This document shows positions 15,370-22,425 of a DNA stretch of 30,167 nt, piece after piece. How positions within the stretch are numbered: position 1 is the stretch's first letter; each line of letters opens with the position of its first letter. Source of the stretch: Gaiellasilicea sp963794385 (GTDB taxonomy: Bacteria > Actinomycetota > Thermoleophilia > Gaiellales > Gaiellaceae); NCBI GenBank assembly GCA_963794385.1, contig CAWCDT010000016.1:1-30167 (forward strand), given 5' to 3'. Made by a program: the position numbers and the translations under genes. The notes beneath the pieces were generated by a model, which saw only the letters and a list, made by a program, of their open reading frames with translations, was not told the DNA's origin and did not search any database.

Positions 15370-16076
15370 GGGAGCTCGGGCCGGGCGTCTGGAGCCTCGG
15401 CGGCCGCAAGGGCGGCCGCGTGCGCGCGTTCCTGCTCGAGACCGCAGGGGAGCTGACGCTCGTGGACACGCTCTTCGAAGGCGACGGGCGCGGCGTGCTC
15501 GAAGCGATCAGGGCGATCGGACGCAGTCCCGGCGACCTGAAGCGCATCGCGCTCACGCACGCGCACCGCTCGCATCTCGGCGGCGTCGCGGCGCTGAAGC
15601 GCGAGACGGGCGCCACCGTGCTCGGGCACGAGTGGGAAGCGGACATCGTCGCCGGCGAGCGGCCCGCTCAATCGGTCGGGCTCAAGCCGACGCGGCCGTT
15701 CCGGACGTATCCGTTCCAGGTCGGGATCTTCCTCAACCGGCCTAGGCATGCTCCCTGCCCGGTTGACGAGTCGATCGGGGAGGGCGGCGAGGTCGGGCCG
15801 CTCCGGGTGCTCCACATCCCGGGCCACTCGCCCGGCCACCTCGCCTTCTACTGGCCGGAGCGCGGCGTCCTGATCGCGGGCGACGCGATCGCGACCTGGC
15901 CGCGCTTCGAAGGGGGCTGGCCCGCCTTCGCGATCAACCCCGTCCAGCACGCCGAGTCGCTGCGACGGCTGGTCGCGCTCGAGGCGCCGATCGTCGGCGT
16001 CGGCCACGGCGAGGCGATCACGGAAGACGCCGTCGCGCGGCTCCACCGCCTCGTCGAGCCCGGCACGGTCAGTTGA
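15348..16076 (+). CDS. MBL-fold metallohydrolase with altered metal motif
   Basis: A 242-residue metallo-beta-lactamase-fold protein. The first metal motif reads T-H-A-H-R-S-H-L-G-G (residues 70-79), so the usual aspartate of HxHxDH is serine (S75). Later ligands look present: H-I-P-G-H-S-P-G-H, A-G-D-A-I and G-H-G-E-A near the end. Loss of the aspartate, normally a ligand of the second metal, suggests a mononuclear or altered site. The ATG start overlaps the peroxidase gene by 22 bases. GTG 15366 is an alternative that would overlap the peroxidase stop as GTGA and remove six residues. The next gene overlaps its stop as TTGA, so the three genes are probably translated together. The substrate is unknown. 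Confidence 0.86.
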   Translation: MDANRRVRELGPGVWSLGGRKGGRVRAFLLETAGELTLVDTLFEGDGRGVLEAIRAIGRSPGDLKRIALTHAHRSHLGGVAALKRETGATVLGHEWEADIVAGERPAQSVGLKPTRPFRTYPFQVGIFLNRPRHAPCPVDESIGEGGEVGPLRVLHIPGHSPGHLAFYWPERGVLIAGDAIATWPRFEGGWPAFAINPVQHAESLRRLVALEAPIVGVGHGEAITEDAVARLHRLVEPGTVS

Positions 16077-16768
16077 AGAGTCGTCCGCCGGTGGACCTCG
16101 AGGTCCTCCTCAAGGAGCTTGCCGCCTGGGCAGAGACGCGCGACCCCGGCTTCGAGACGCTCGCGTACGGCGACGACGCCGACCAGGTCGCGGACGTCCG
16201 CCACGGAGGAGGGCGGACGGCGATCCTCGTGCACGGCGGCTTCTGGCGCCCCGCCTTCACCCGGTCCAACACGCGCGCTCTCTCCGTCGATCTCGCGCTG
16301 CGTGGTTGGACGACCTGGAACGTCGAGTACCGGCGAACCGGCGTAGACGACACCCTCGCCGACGTCGAGGCGGCGCTCGATCTCACCGGACCGGGCACTG
16401 CGATCGGCCACTCCGCGGGCGGGCACCTCGTGCTTTGGGCTGCCGGAACGGGGAAGCTCGAGCGGGCAGTGTCGCTTGCCGGCGTGACCGATCTCGCACG
16501 TGCCGCGCACGAGGGCATCGGCGCGAACGCCGCGGTCGAGTTCGCGGGTTCACAGCCGCCGGCCCATGCCGACCCGATGCGCCGCCCGACGCCGCCGGTG
16601 CCGACGCTGCTCGTGCACGGTACGGAGGACGACCGAGTGCCGTTCGACTACAGCCGCGCCTACGCGGAGGTCCACGGCGTCGAGCTCTTGACGCTGCGCG
16701 GCGCGGGCCACTTCGAGCTGATCGACCCGCGCACGCCCGAGTGGGCCCGAATCGCCGGCAAGCTCTAG
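16073..16768 (+). CDS. Alpha/beta hydrolase (carboxylesterase/kynurenine formamidase-like)
   Basis: A 231-residue alpha/beta hydrolase. The oxyanion motif H-G-G-F-W, the nucleophile elbow G-H-S-A-G-G (Ser114), an acid in H-G-T-E-D-D-R-V-P and the histidine in G-A-G-H-F-E form a complete triad. The HGG motif places it near the kynurenine-formamidase/esterase branch. The substrate is not evident. The first possible start, TTG 16073, overlaps the MBL-gene stop as TTGA; GTG 16091 is an alternative that drops six residues. It is the third gene of the peroxidase-MBL-hydrolase series, consistent with work on oxidised lipids or esters, which is inference from context. Confidence 0.86.
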   Translation: MKSRPPVDLEVLLKELAAWAETRDPGFETLAYGDDADQVADVRHGGGRTAILVHGGFWRPAFTRSNTRALSVDLALRGWTTWNVEYRRTGVDDTLADVEAALDLTGPGTAIGHSAGGHLVLWAAGTGKLERAVSLAGVTDLARAAHEGIGANAAVEFAGSQPPAHADPMRRPTPPVPTLLVHGTEDDRVPFDYSRAYAEVHGVELLTLRGAGHFELIDPRTPEWARIAGKL

Positions 16769-16831
16769 AACGTCCCACCTGACCACCAGCCGTCGAAAGC
16801 CTCGGGCCCTAGCGTTTCGCGGCGAGCGTCG

Positions 16832-16837
16832 TACGAT
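16832..16837 (+). promoter_or_regulatory. -10 box (TACGAT) of a leaderless promoter for the histidine kinase
   Basis: TACGAT six bases (TGCCAG) before GTG 16844, with no ribosome binding site between. Confidence 0.6.
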
Positions 16838-16843
16838 TGCCAG

Positions 16844-17899
16844 GTGGCTCCCAAAGAGGACAGCGGCGGCGCAGTCGACCTGCGTGCGCGCGTGGTCGAG
16901 CTCGAGCGCGTGCGCGAGCTGCTGAACGCGATCGCCAATTACACGCCGAACCTGCTCTGCCTCGTCGACGCAGAGGGCCGTGTCCGCCCGGGCGCAAGCA
17001 ACATCGCGTTCGAGCGCATGCTCGGGTACGAGGCGGGCGCAACCGGCGGCGACTTCTTCTGGGAGAAGTACGTCCCCGCGGACGACGCCGCGGCGGTTCG
17101 GTCGACGATCGAGGACACGATCGCCAACGGAACCGTGACCGAACAGGACGGGCGCTGGCTGACGCGGGGCGGACAGCCGGTCGACGTCGCGTGGTCCTGC
17201 ACGCCGCTGCCCATGACCGACGACGGTCAGCTCTATCTGATCTGCGGCACCGACATCACGGAGCGCAAGCGGCAGGAGGAAGAGGTACGGAACTCGCGCA
17301 CACGGATCGTCACCGCAGCCGACGAAGCCCGTCGCCGGCTCGAGCGCGACCTCCACGACGGCGCCCAGCAGCGGCTCGTCGTCCTGCTGCTCTCGCTGCG
17401 GGCGCTGCGGATCGAGGCCGCGCACGACCCCGCGCTCCAGAAGCGCTTGGATGAGGCAATCGACGAGTTGTCGGGCGCGCTCCGCGACCTTCGCGAGTTG
17501 GCACGGGGCATCCATCCTGTGGCGCTGACCGAACGCGGCCTGCCGGCCGCGCTCCGCGTGGTCGGCGACCGGGCACCCGTGCCGGTCGAGTTGTCCGTCC
17601 CGACCGACCGCTATCCGGAGACGGTCGAGGCGACCGCGTACTACGTCGTCGTCGAGGCGCTCACCAACGTGGCCAAGTACGCACACGCGTCGGCCGCGTC
17701 GGTCCGGATCACGCGCTCCGACGGCCGCTTGGTGGTCGAGGTGGAGGACGATGGCGTCGGCGGCGCCGACGCGACAGAGGGCAGCGGCCTGCACGGCTTG
17801 GCCGACCGCCTTGCGGCCCTCGACGGCCGCTTCGAGGTCGACAGCGAGCCGGGAGCGGGGACGCGCGTGCGTGCCGAGATCCCGCTTGACGGCGCCTAG
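16844..17899 (+). CDS. Cytosolic PAS histidine kinase, NarL-partner type (HisKA_3)
   Basis: A 351-residue sensor kinase without membrane segments. A short coiled coil (about 10-30) leads into one PAS domain (about 30-145, ending I-C-G-T-D-I-T-E-R-K). The dimerisation helix follows, with the phospho-acceptor H171 in R-D-L-H-D-G-A-Q-Q-R-L, the HisKA_3 signature. The ATPase domain has the N-box E-A-L-T-N-V-A-K-Y-A, then D-D-G-V-G-G and G-S-G-L-H-G-L-A-D-R. This type normally signals to NarL/FixJ-family response regulators, and none lies in the window, so it is an orphan here. The PAS ligand is unknown. It ends two bases before the convergent sufD stop. Confidence 0.9.
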   Translation: MAPKEDSGGAVDLRARVVELERVRELLNAIANYTPNLLCLVDAEGRVRPGASNIAFERMLGYEAGATGGDFFWEKYVPADDAAAVRSTIEDTIANGTVTEQDGRWLTRGGQPVDVAWSCTPLPMTDDGQLYLICGTDITERKRQEEEVRNSRTRIVTAADEARRRLERDLHDGAQQRLVVLLLSLRALRIEAAHDPALQKRLDEAIDELSGALRDLRELARGIHPVALTERGLPAALRVVGDRAPVPVELSVPTDRYPETVEATAYYVVVEALTNVAKYAHASAASVRITRSDGRLVVEVEDDGVGGADATEGSGLHGLADRLAALDGRFEVDSEPGAGTRVRAEIPLDGA

Positions 17900-17901
17900 C
17901 G

Positions 17902-19071
17902 CTACGCCTGCGGGATGCGGGCTTCGAGGGCCGCGCCGAGCGCGTCGCGCACCGGCTCGAGCTCGATCCGGTCGAGCACGTCCTGGAAGAAGCCGCGCAC
18001 GATCAGCCGCTCGGCCTCGGCGCGGGAGAGGCCGCGCGCCATCAGGTAGAAGAGCTGCTCCCGGTCGACCTGGCCGAGCGTCGCGCCGTGCGTGCAGCGG
18101 ACGTCATTCGCCATGATCTCGAGCCCGGGGATCGAGTCGGCGTGGGCCTGCTTCGAGAGGAGTAGGTTGCGGTTCTCCTGGTAGGCGTTCGTCTTCTGCG
18201 CGTCCTCCTCGACGCGGATCATCCCGCGCCACACCGTGGACGACTGCTCGTTGAGGACGCCCTTGAAGGCGAAGTCCGAGGTCGTGTGCGGCGCGATGTG
18301 CTCCTGGAACGTGTCGAAGTCGAGATGCTGGACGCCGTCGGCGAAGTAAGCGCCGGTGACGCGCGAAGTCGCGCCCTGGCCGGCGAGGTCGTTCTGGATC
18401 CGGACCTTGCCCTTCTTCGAGCCGAACCCGGCTGCGACCCAGTCGAGCTCGGCGTCGCGCTGGACACGCGCGTGGTGGGTGCCGAAGTGCCACGTCTCGC
18501 GGGAGACGTTCTGCACCGAGACGTACTCCACCTTCGCACCGTCCTCGACGAACACCTCGACCGCCGCGTTGACGTAGCCGGAGAGCTCGGGCGACGTCGA
18601 CGCGTACTCCTCGATCACGGAGAAGCGGCTGCCCGGCTCGGCGACGATGAGCAGCCGCCAGAAGAGCGAGCCGCCCTCGACCGAGTTGACGATGCGCACG
18701 AGCAGCGGCTGCTCGAGGACGACGTCCCTCGGGACGTGCACGAGCAGGCCGTGCTTCCACTCGGCGGCGTTGTGGGCGGCGAACTTCTCGTCCGCGCCGA
18801 CCAGCTCGTCCGAGCAAGCGGATGGTCAGTCGAGCGGCTCGAACCTGATCCCGTCCGGCGCCCGTTCGATCTCGAGGCCGCCCTCGGAGACTCGGACGAT
18901 GCCCGCGGCCTCGAGCTCCAGCATCGCCGGCGCCGAGGCGACGCCGGCCGCGTCGTTCGCCGAGAACGCATCGGGATCGAAGTCCTTGAGGTCGGTGAAT
19001 CGCCAGGCCTCGTCCTTCGTCGTCGGCAGCGGCAGCGCCCGGTAGCGCTCGAGCAGGTCGGCCCGGCTCAT
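17902..19071 (-). CDS. sufD: SufD, interrupted by an in-frame TGA as read
   Basis: SufD, the partner of SufB in the SufBC2D Fe-S scaffold. The N-terminus (ATG 19071, overlapping the VOC1 stop as ATGA) has the family opening L-P-L-P-T-T-K-D-E-A-W-R-F-T-D-L. The core beta-helix and C-terminus include C-T-H-G-A-T-L-G-Q-V-D, with the conserved cluster-assembly histidine, then F-Y-L-M-A-R-G-L. A TGA at 18828-18826 splits the frame after F-E-P-L-D. In the neighbouring frame the next six codons read D-H-P-L-A-R, and the main frame resumes at D-E-L-V-G-A-D-E-K-F. One inserted T and one missing G about 20 bases apart would explain both. The repaired length is about 390 residues. It is last gene of the suf scaffold operon. 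Confidence 0.88.
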
Positions 19072-19427
19072 GCGTCGAACCGCCGGTGGAGCATGAGCGC
19101 GTTCCCGTCCGGGTCCTTGAACCAGGCCTGCTTGCAGACGTCCGTCACGATCGTCTCGCCGTCGAAGTCGACGCCTTTCGACTCGAGCTCGGCGCGGGCC
19201 GCGTCGACGTCCTCGACCCGGAGCGCGAGTCCGGCCGGCGACGGCGCGAAGGGCTGCCCGATGCTCGACGGATCGAAGACGTCGAGCGTGACCTGCCCGC
19301 AGCGGAGCTCCATATCGCTCTCGCCCTCGGTCTCGACCTCGAGCCCGAGCGTCTCGACATAGAACCGCTTCGCCCGCGGGAGGTCCTGCGTCAGCACCGA
19401 CACGAAATCGACGTGCTCGATCTGCAT
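19068..19427 (-). CDS. VOC (glyoxalase-fold) protein 1 of 3
   Basis: A 119-residue single-chain VOC-superfamily protein (two beta-alpha-beta-beta-beta modules). It opens with E-H-V-D-F-V-S-V, continues with K-R-F-Y-V-E-T-L-G-L, and ends with W-F-K-D-P-D-G-N-A-L-M-L-H-R-R-F. The histidine near residue 5 fits a first metal ligand, but the position that is usually glutamate near the end reads L-H, so the metal site is not the glyoxalase I standard. The substrate is unknown; the superfamily also includes antibiotic-binding and isomerase members. It begins three bases after VOC2 and its TGA overlaps the sufD ATG, so it is clearly part of the sufCB...D transcript. Confidence 0.87.
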   Translation of the reverse strand: MQIEHVDFVSVLTQDLPRAKRFYVETLGLEVETEGESDMELRCGQVTLDVFDPSSIGQPFAPSPAGLALRVEDVDAARAELESKGVDFDGETIVTDVCKQAWFKDPDGNALMLHRRFDA

Positions 19428-19430
19428 CGG

Positions 19431-19819
19431 CTACGGGCTCGTGCCGTCCGAGTAGGGCGCGTAGCGGTGGTGGAGCATCAGCCCGTTCCCGTCCGGGTCC
19501 TTGAAGAAGGCCATGTGGCAGACGCCGCTGTCGAACGTGTCGCCCGCGAACTCGAGCCCGCCCCTTCGAGCTTCGACCGCGCGTCGGCGACGTCGGGCAC
19601 GCGGATCGCGATCGCACCCGGCGGTGTGTTCACCATCGGCCAGCCGATCCGATCCGGGAAGACGAGCGAGATGGTGACGTTCCCGAGCGAGTACTCCGGC
19701 CAATCGGCGCTGGACTTCGGATCGCGCTCGAGCCCGAGGGTCTCGCCGTAGAACTGCATCGCCCGCTCCTTGTCGGTGACCGGGATTGAGACGAAGTCGA
19801 CGCGCTGGGCGCCGATCAC
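19431..19819 (-). CDS. VOC (glyoxalase-fold) protein 2 of 3, frameshifted as read
   Basis: The GTG start at 19819 overlaps the VOC3 stop as GTGA. The first module (V-D-F-V-S-I-P-V-T-D, Q-F-Y-G-E-T-L-G-L) runs to S-K-L-E-G. The second module (L-E-F-A-G-D-T-F-D-S-G-V, then F-F-K-D-P-D-G-N-G-L-M-L-H-H-R-Y-A-P) is in another frame. A single missing G in the G-rich stretch around 19556-19566 explains the break, and the repaired length is 129 residues. The C-terminal half closely matches VOC3 (shared G-V-C-H-M-A-F-F and R-Y-A-P-Y-S-D-G-T), pointing to fairly recent tandem duplication. The first-strand histidine seen in VOC1 is arginine here. Confidence 0.84.
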
Positions 19820-20199
19820 GGCTGCGTACCGTCGGAGTACGGCGCGTAGCGCTTGTGCAGCGTCAGCTCGTTGCCGTCCGGATCGGCGAAGAAGGCCATG
19901 TGGCAAACGCCGCTGTCGAGCGTCTCACCGGCAAAGTCCACGCCCTTGGCCTCGAGCTCCGCGCGTGCGCTCGCCACATCGTCCACCTGGAGGAGCGCAA
20001 TGCTGCTCTTGGCCGGATGGAACTCCATCCCGACCCGCGCCGGCTCCCAGATCGCGAAGCACGTCTGGTCGATCCAGAACTCGTTCACCGCGTGCTCGTC
20101 GGGCCGGAGGCCCAGCGTGTCGATGTAGAAGGTCCGGGAACGCGCCGAGTTCTGCGAAGGAATCCCGATCGCATCGACCTTGCTGATCGGACTACCCAA
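19816..20199 (-). CDS. VOC (glyoxalase-fold) protein 3 of 3
   Basis: A 127-residue VOC protein, intact. It opens V-D-A-I-G-I-P-S-Q-N, continues with R-T-F-Y-I-D-T-L-G-L and ends F-F-A-D-P-D-G-N-E-L-T-L-H-K-R-Y. It lacks the first-strand histidine, so metal binding is doubtful. The only plausible start is TTG 20199, eight bases inside the end of sufB. The gene is thus coupled to sufB upstream and to VOC2 downstream (GTGA overlap). The function is unknown. Its position directly behind sufB suggests a link to Fe-S assembly or to a stress met by the same regulation, which is inference. Confidence 0.86.
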   Translation of the reverse strand: MGSPISKVDAIGIPSQNSARSRTFYIDTLGLRPDEHAVNEFWIDQTCFAIWEPARVGMEFHPAKSSIALLQVDDVASARAELEAKGVDFAGETLDSGVCHMAFFADPDGNELTLHKRYAPYSDGTQP

Positions 20200-21613
20200 C
20201 CGATCCTTCCATCTGCAGCTGGATCAGGCGGTTCATCTCGACCGCGTATTCGAGCGGGAGCTCCTTCGTGATCGGCTCGACGAAGCCGGAGACGATCATC
20301 GCGCTCGCTTCCGCCTCGGAGAGCCCGCGGCTCATCAGGTAGAAGAGCTGCTCCTCGCCGATCTTCGAGACGGTCGCCTCGTGGCCGAGATCGACGTCGT
20401 TCTCGTCGACGCGGATGTACGGATAGGTGTCGGAGCGCGAGTCCTCGTCGAGAATGAGCGCGTCGCAGACGACCTTCGACTTGGCGCCGTGGGCCCCTTT
20501 CGCCACCTCGAGCAAGCCGCGGTAGCCCGCACGGCCACCGTCCTTTGAGATCGACTTGGAGTTGATCACGGAGGTGGTGTTCGGCGCGACGTGGACGCAC
20601 TTGCCGCCCGCGTCCTGGTGCTGCCCCTTGCCAGCAAAGGCAATCGAGAGCACCTCGCCGTGGGCCCGCTCACCCATCAGCCAGATCGCCGGGTACTTCA
20701 TCGTCAGCTTCGAGCCGAGGTTGCCGTCGACCCACTCCATCGTCGCCCCTTCGTAGGCGACGGCGCGCTTCGTGACGAGGTTGTAGACGTTGTTCGACCA
20801 GTTCTGGATCGTCGTGTAGCGGCAGCGTCCGCGCGGCTTGACGATGATCTCGACGACCGCCGAGTGGAGCGAGTCGGAGGAGTAGATCGGCGCCGTGCAG
20901 CCCTCGACGTAGTGCACGTAGGCGTCCTCGTCGACGATGATCAGCGTCCGCTCGAACTGGCCCATGTTCTCCGCATTGATGCGGAAGTAGGCCTGGAGCG
21001 GCATCTCGATCCGCACCCCCGGGGGCACGTAGATGAACGAGCCGCCCGACCAGACCGCGCTGTTCAGGGCCGCGAACTTGTTGTCGTTCTGCGGGATGAT
21101 CGTCCCGAAGTACTGCTTGACGATGTCCTCGTGCTCGCGCAGGCCCGAGTCCATGTCGAGGAAGAGCACGCCCTGTGCCTCGAGGTCGGCCTGGAGCTTG
21201 TGATAGACGACCTCCGACTCGTACTGGGCGCCGACCCCGGCGAGGTACTTCTTCTCCGCCTCCGGGATGCCGAGCTTGTCCCAGGTGTCGAGGATGTCGG
21301 CGGGCAGGTCCTCCCACTTGTCGGCCTGCTTCTCGGTCGGGCGGATGTAGTAGTAGATGTTGTCGAAGTCGATCTCCGCGACGTTGCCGCCCCAGGTCGG
21401 GAGCGGGCGCGCGAGGAAGTAGTCCAGGCTCTTGTGCCGGAACTTCCGCATCCACTCGGGCTCGTTCTTGTGCTCGGAGATCGCCTCGACGAGCTCGTGC
21501 GAGAGGCCGCGGCCGGACTTGAAGAAGTAGTTCTCCGCCTCGTCCGAGTTGGAGAAGCCGTACTGGTACTCGGAGCGGATCCCCTTGACGACGTCGGTCT
21601 CGGACGTGCTCAC
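20192..21613 (-). CDS. sufB: SufB Fe-S scaffold subunit
   Basis: A 473-residue SufB, the main scaffold subunit of SufBC2D. Landmarks: an N-terminal helical part with Y-Q-Y-G-F, then the beta-helix core with P-P-G-V-R-I-E-M-P-L-Q-A-Y-F-R-I. The conserved cysteine motif V-E-G-C-T-A-P and G-R-C-R-Y-T-T-I-Q-N-W follow. The C-terminal domain contains F-Y-L-M-S-R-G-L-S-E-A-E-A, the SufC-contact region. It is full length and uninterrupted. The GTG start overlaps the sufC stop as GTGA. Its end overlaps the start of VOC3 by eight bases, which is unusual because sufD would be the expected neighbour. Confidence 0.96.
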   Translation of the reverse strand: MSTSETDVVKGIRSEYQYGFSNSDEAENYFFKSGRGLSHELVEAISEHKNEPEWMRKFRHKSLDYFLARPLPTWGGNVAEIDFDNIYYYIRPTEKQADKWEDLPADILDTWDKLGIPEAEKKYLAGVGAQYESEVVYHKLQADLEAQGVLFLDMDSGLREHEDIVKQYFGTIIPQNDNKFAALNSAVWSGGSFIYVPPGVRIEMPLQAYFRINAENMGQFERTLIIVDEDAYVHYVEGCTAPIYSSDSLHSAVVEIIVKPRGRCRYTTIQNWSNNVYNLVTKRAVAYEGATMEWVDGNLGSKLTMKYPAIWLMGERAHGEVLSIAFAGKGQHQDAGGKCVHVAPNTTSVINSKSISKDGGRAGYRGLLEVAKGAHGAKSKVVCDALILDEDSRSDTYPYIRVDENDVDLGHEATVSKIGEEQLFYLMSRGLSEAEASAMIVSGFVEPITKELPLEYAVEMNRLIQLQMEGSVG

Positions 21614-22389
21614 GCCGCTACCTCCTCTTCCTTCGGGACCCAGGCATCGTAGCCCTCGGCCTCGAGGCGCTGGGCCAATTCGGGGCCACCGCTCTCGACG
21701 ATCCTGCCGCCGACGAAGACGTGCACGCGGTCTGGCGTGACGTAGTTGAGGATGCGCTGGTAGTGGGTGATCACGAGTGCGCCCGTCTCGGGGCCGACCA
21801 GCTCGTTGACGCCTTTGGCGACGATGCGCAGCGCGTCGATGTCGAGGCCTGAGTCGGTCTCGTCAAGGACGGCGATCTTCGGCTTGAGGAGCGCCATCTG
21901 CAGGATCTCGACGCGCTTCTTCTCGCCGCCGGAAAAGCCGTCGTTGAGGTAGCGCTGGGCGAGCTCGCGCGGCACCTTCAGCCGCTCCATCGCAGCGAGG
22001 ATCTCGGTGCGGAACTCCTTGACCGGGATCGGGTCGTCCTTGCCACCTGCACGCGCCTTCCGGAGCGCGTTGATCGCGCTGCGCAGGAAGCTCGTGACGG
22101 TCACGCCCGGGATCGCGTGCGGGTACTGGAAGGCGAGGAAGAGGCCCCTTTGCGCGCGCTCGTCGGCGCCGGCCTCGACGATGTCCTTACCGTCGAGGAG
22201 GATCTGGCCCTCGGTGACCTCGTAGGCGGGGTGGCCCATCAGCGCGTAGGCGAGCGTGGACTTGCCGGAGCCGTTCGGGCCCATGACCGCGTGCTTCTCG
22301 TTCAGGTCGACTTCGAGGTCGATCCCCTTGACGATCTCGGTGCCGTCCTCGAGTGCGACGTGCAGGTTCTTGATCTCCAGAAACGCCAA
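21610..22389 (-). CDS. sufC: SufC ATPase of the SufBCD complex
   Basis: A 259-residue SufC, the ABC-type ATPase that drives shape change in SufBC2D. Walker A G-P-N-G-S-G-K-S-T is at about residue 37, the Q-loop region is F-Q-Y-P, the signature is F-S-G-G-E-K-K-R, Walker B is I-A-V-L-D-E-T-D-S-G-L-D, and the H-loop lies in V-I-T-H-Y-Q-R. No membrane segment is present. The start is TTG 22389, supported by AGAGGGA eight bases upstream. It is the first gene of the sufC-sufB-VOC3-VOC2-VOC1-sufD transcript. No SufR-type regulator gene or obvious operator was seen ahead of it. Confidence 0.96.
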   Translation of the reverse strand: MAFLEIKNLHVALEDGTEIVKGIDLEVDLNEKHAVMGPNGSGKSTLAYALMGHPAYEVTEGQILLDGKDIVEAGADERAQRGLFLAFQYPHAIPGVTVTSFLRSAINALRKARAGGKDDPIPVKEFRTEILAAMERLKVPRELAQRYLNDGFSGGEKKRVEILQMALLKPKIAVLDETDSGLDIDALRIVAKGVNELVGPETGALVITHYQRILNYVTPDRVHVFVGGRIVESGGPELAQRLEAEGYDAWVPKEEEVAA

Positions 22390-22397
22390 GCTTGTGA

Positions 22398-22404
22398 TCC
22401 CTCT
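22398..22404 (-). promoter_or_regulatory. Ribosome binding site for sufC (TTG start)
   Basis: AGAGGGA on the minus strand, eight bases before TTG 22389. It supports this unusual start and marks sufC as a leadered gene, unlike several neighbours. Confidence 0.6.
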
Positions 22405-22425
22405 TTTCCCGTAATTGAGCGGATT

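Noticed and set aside
18826..18828. Selenocysteine at the sufD TGA
   Set aside because: SufD has no known selenocysteine, the residues after the TGA in that frame do not fit the family, and the neighbouring frame does.
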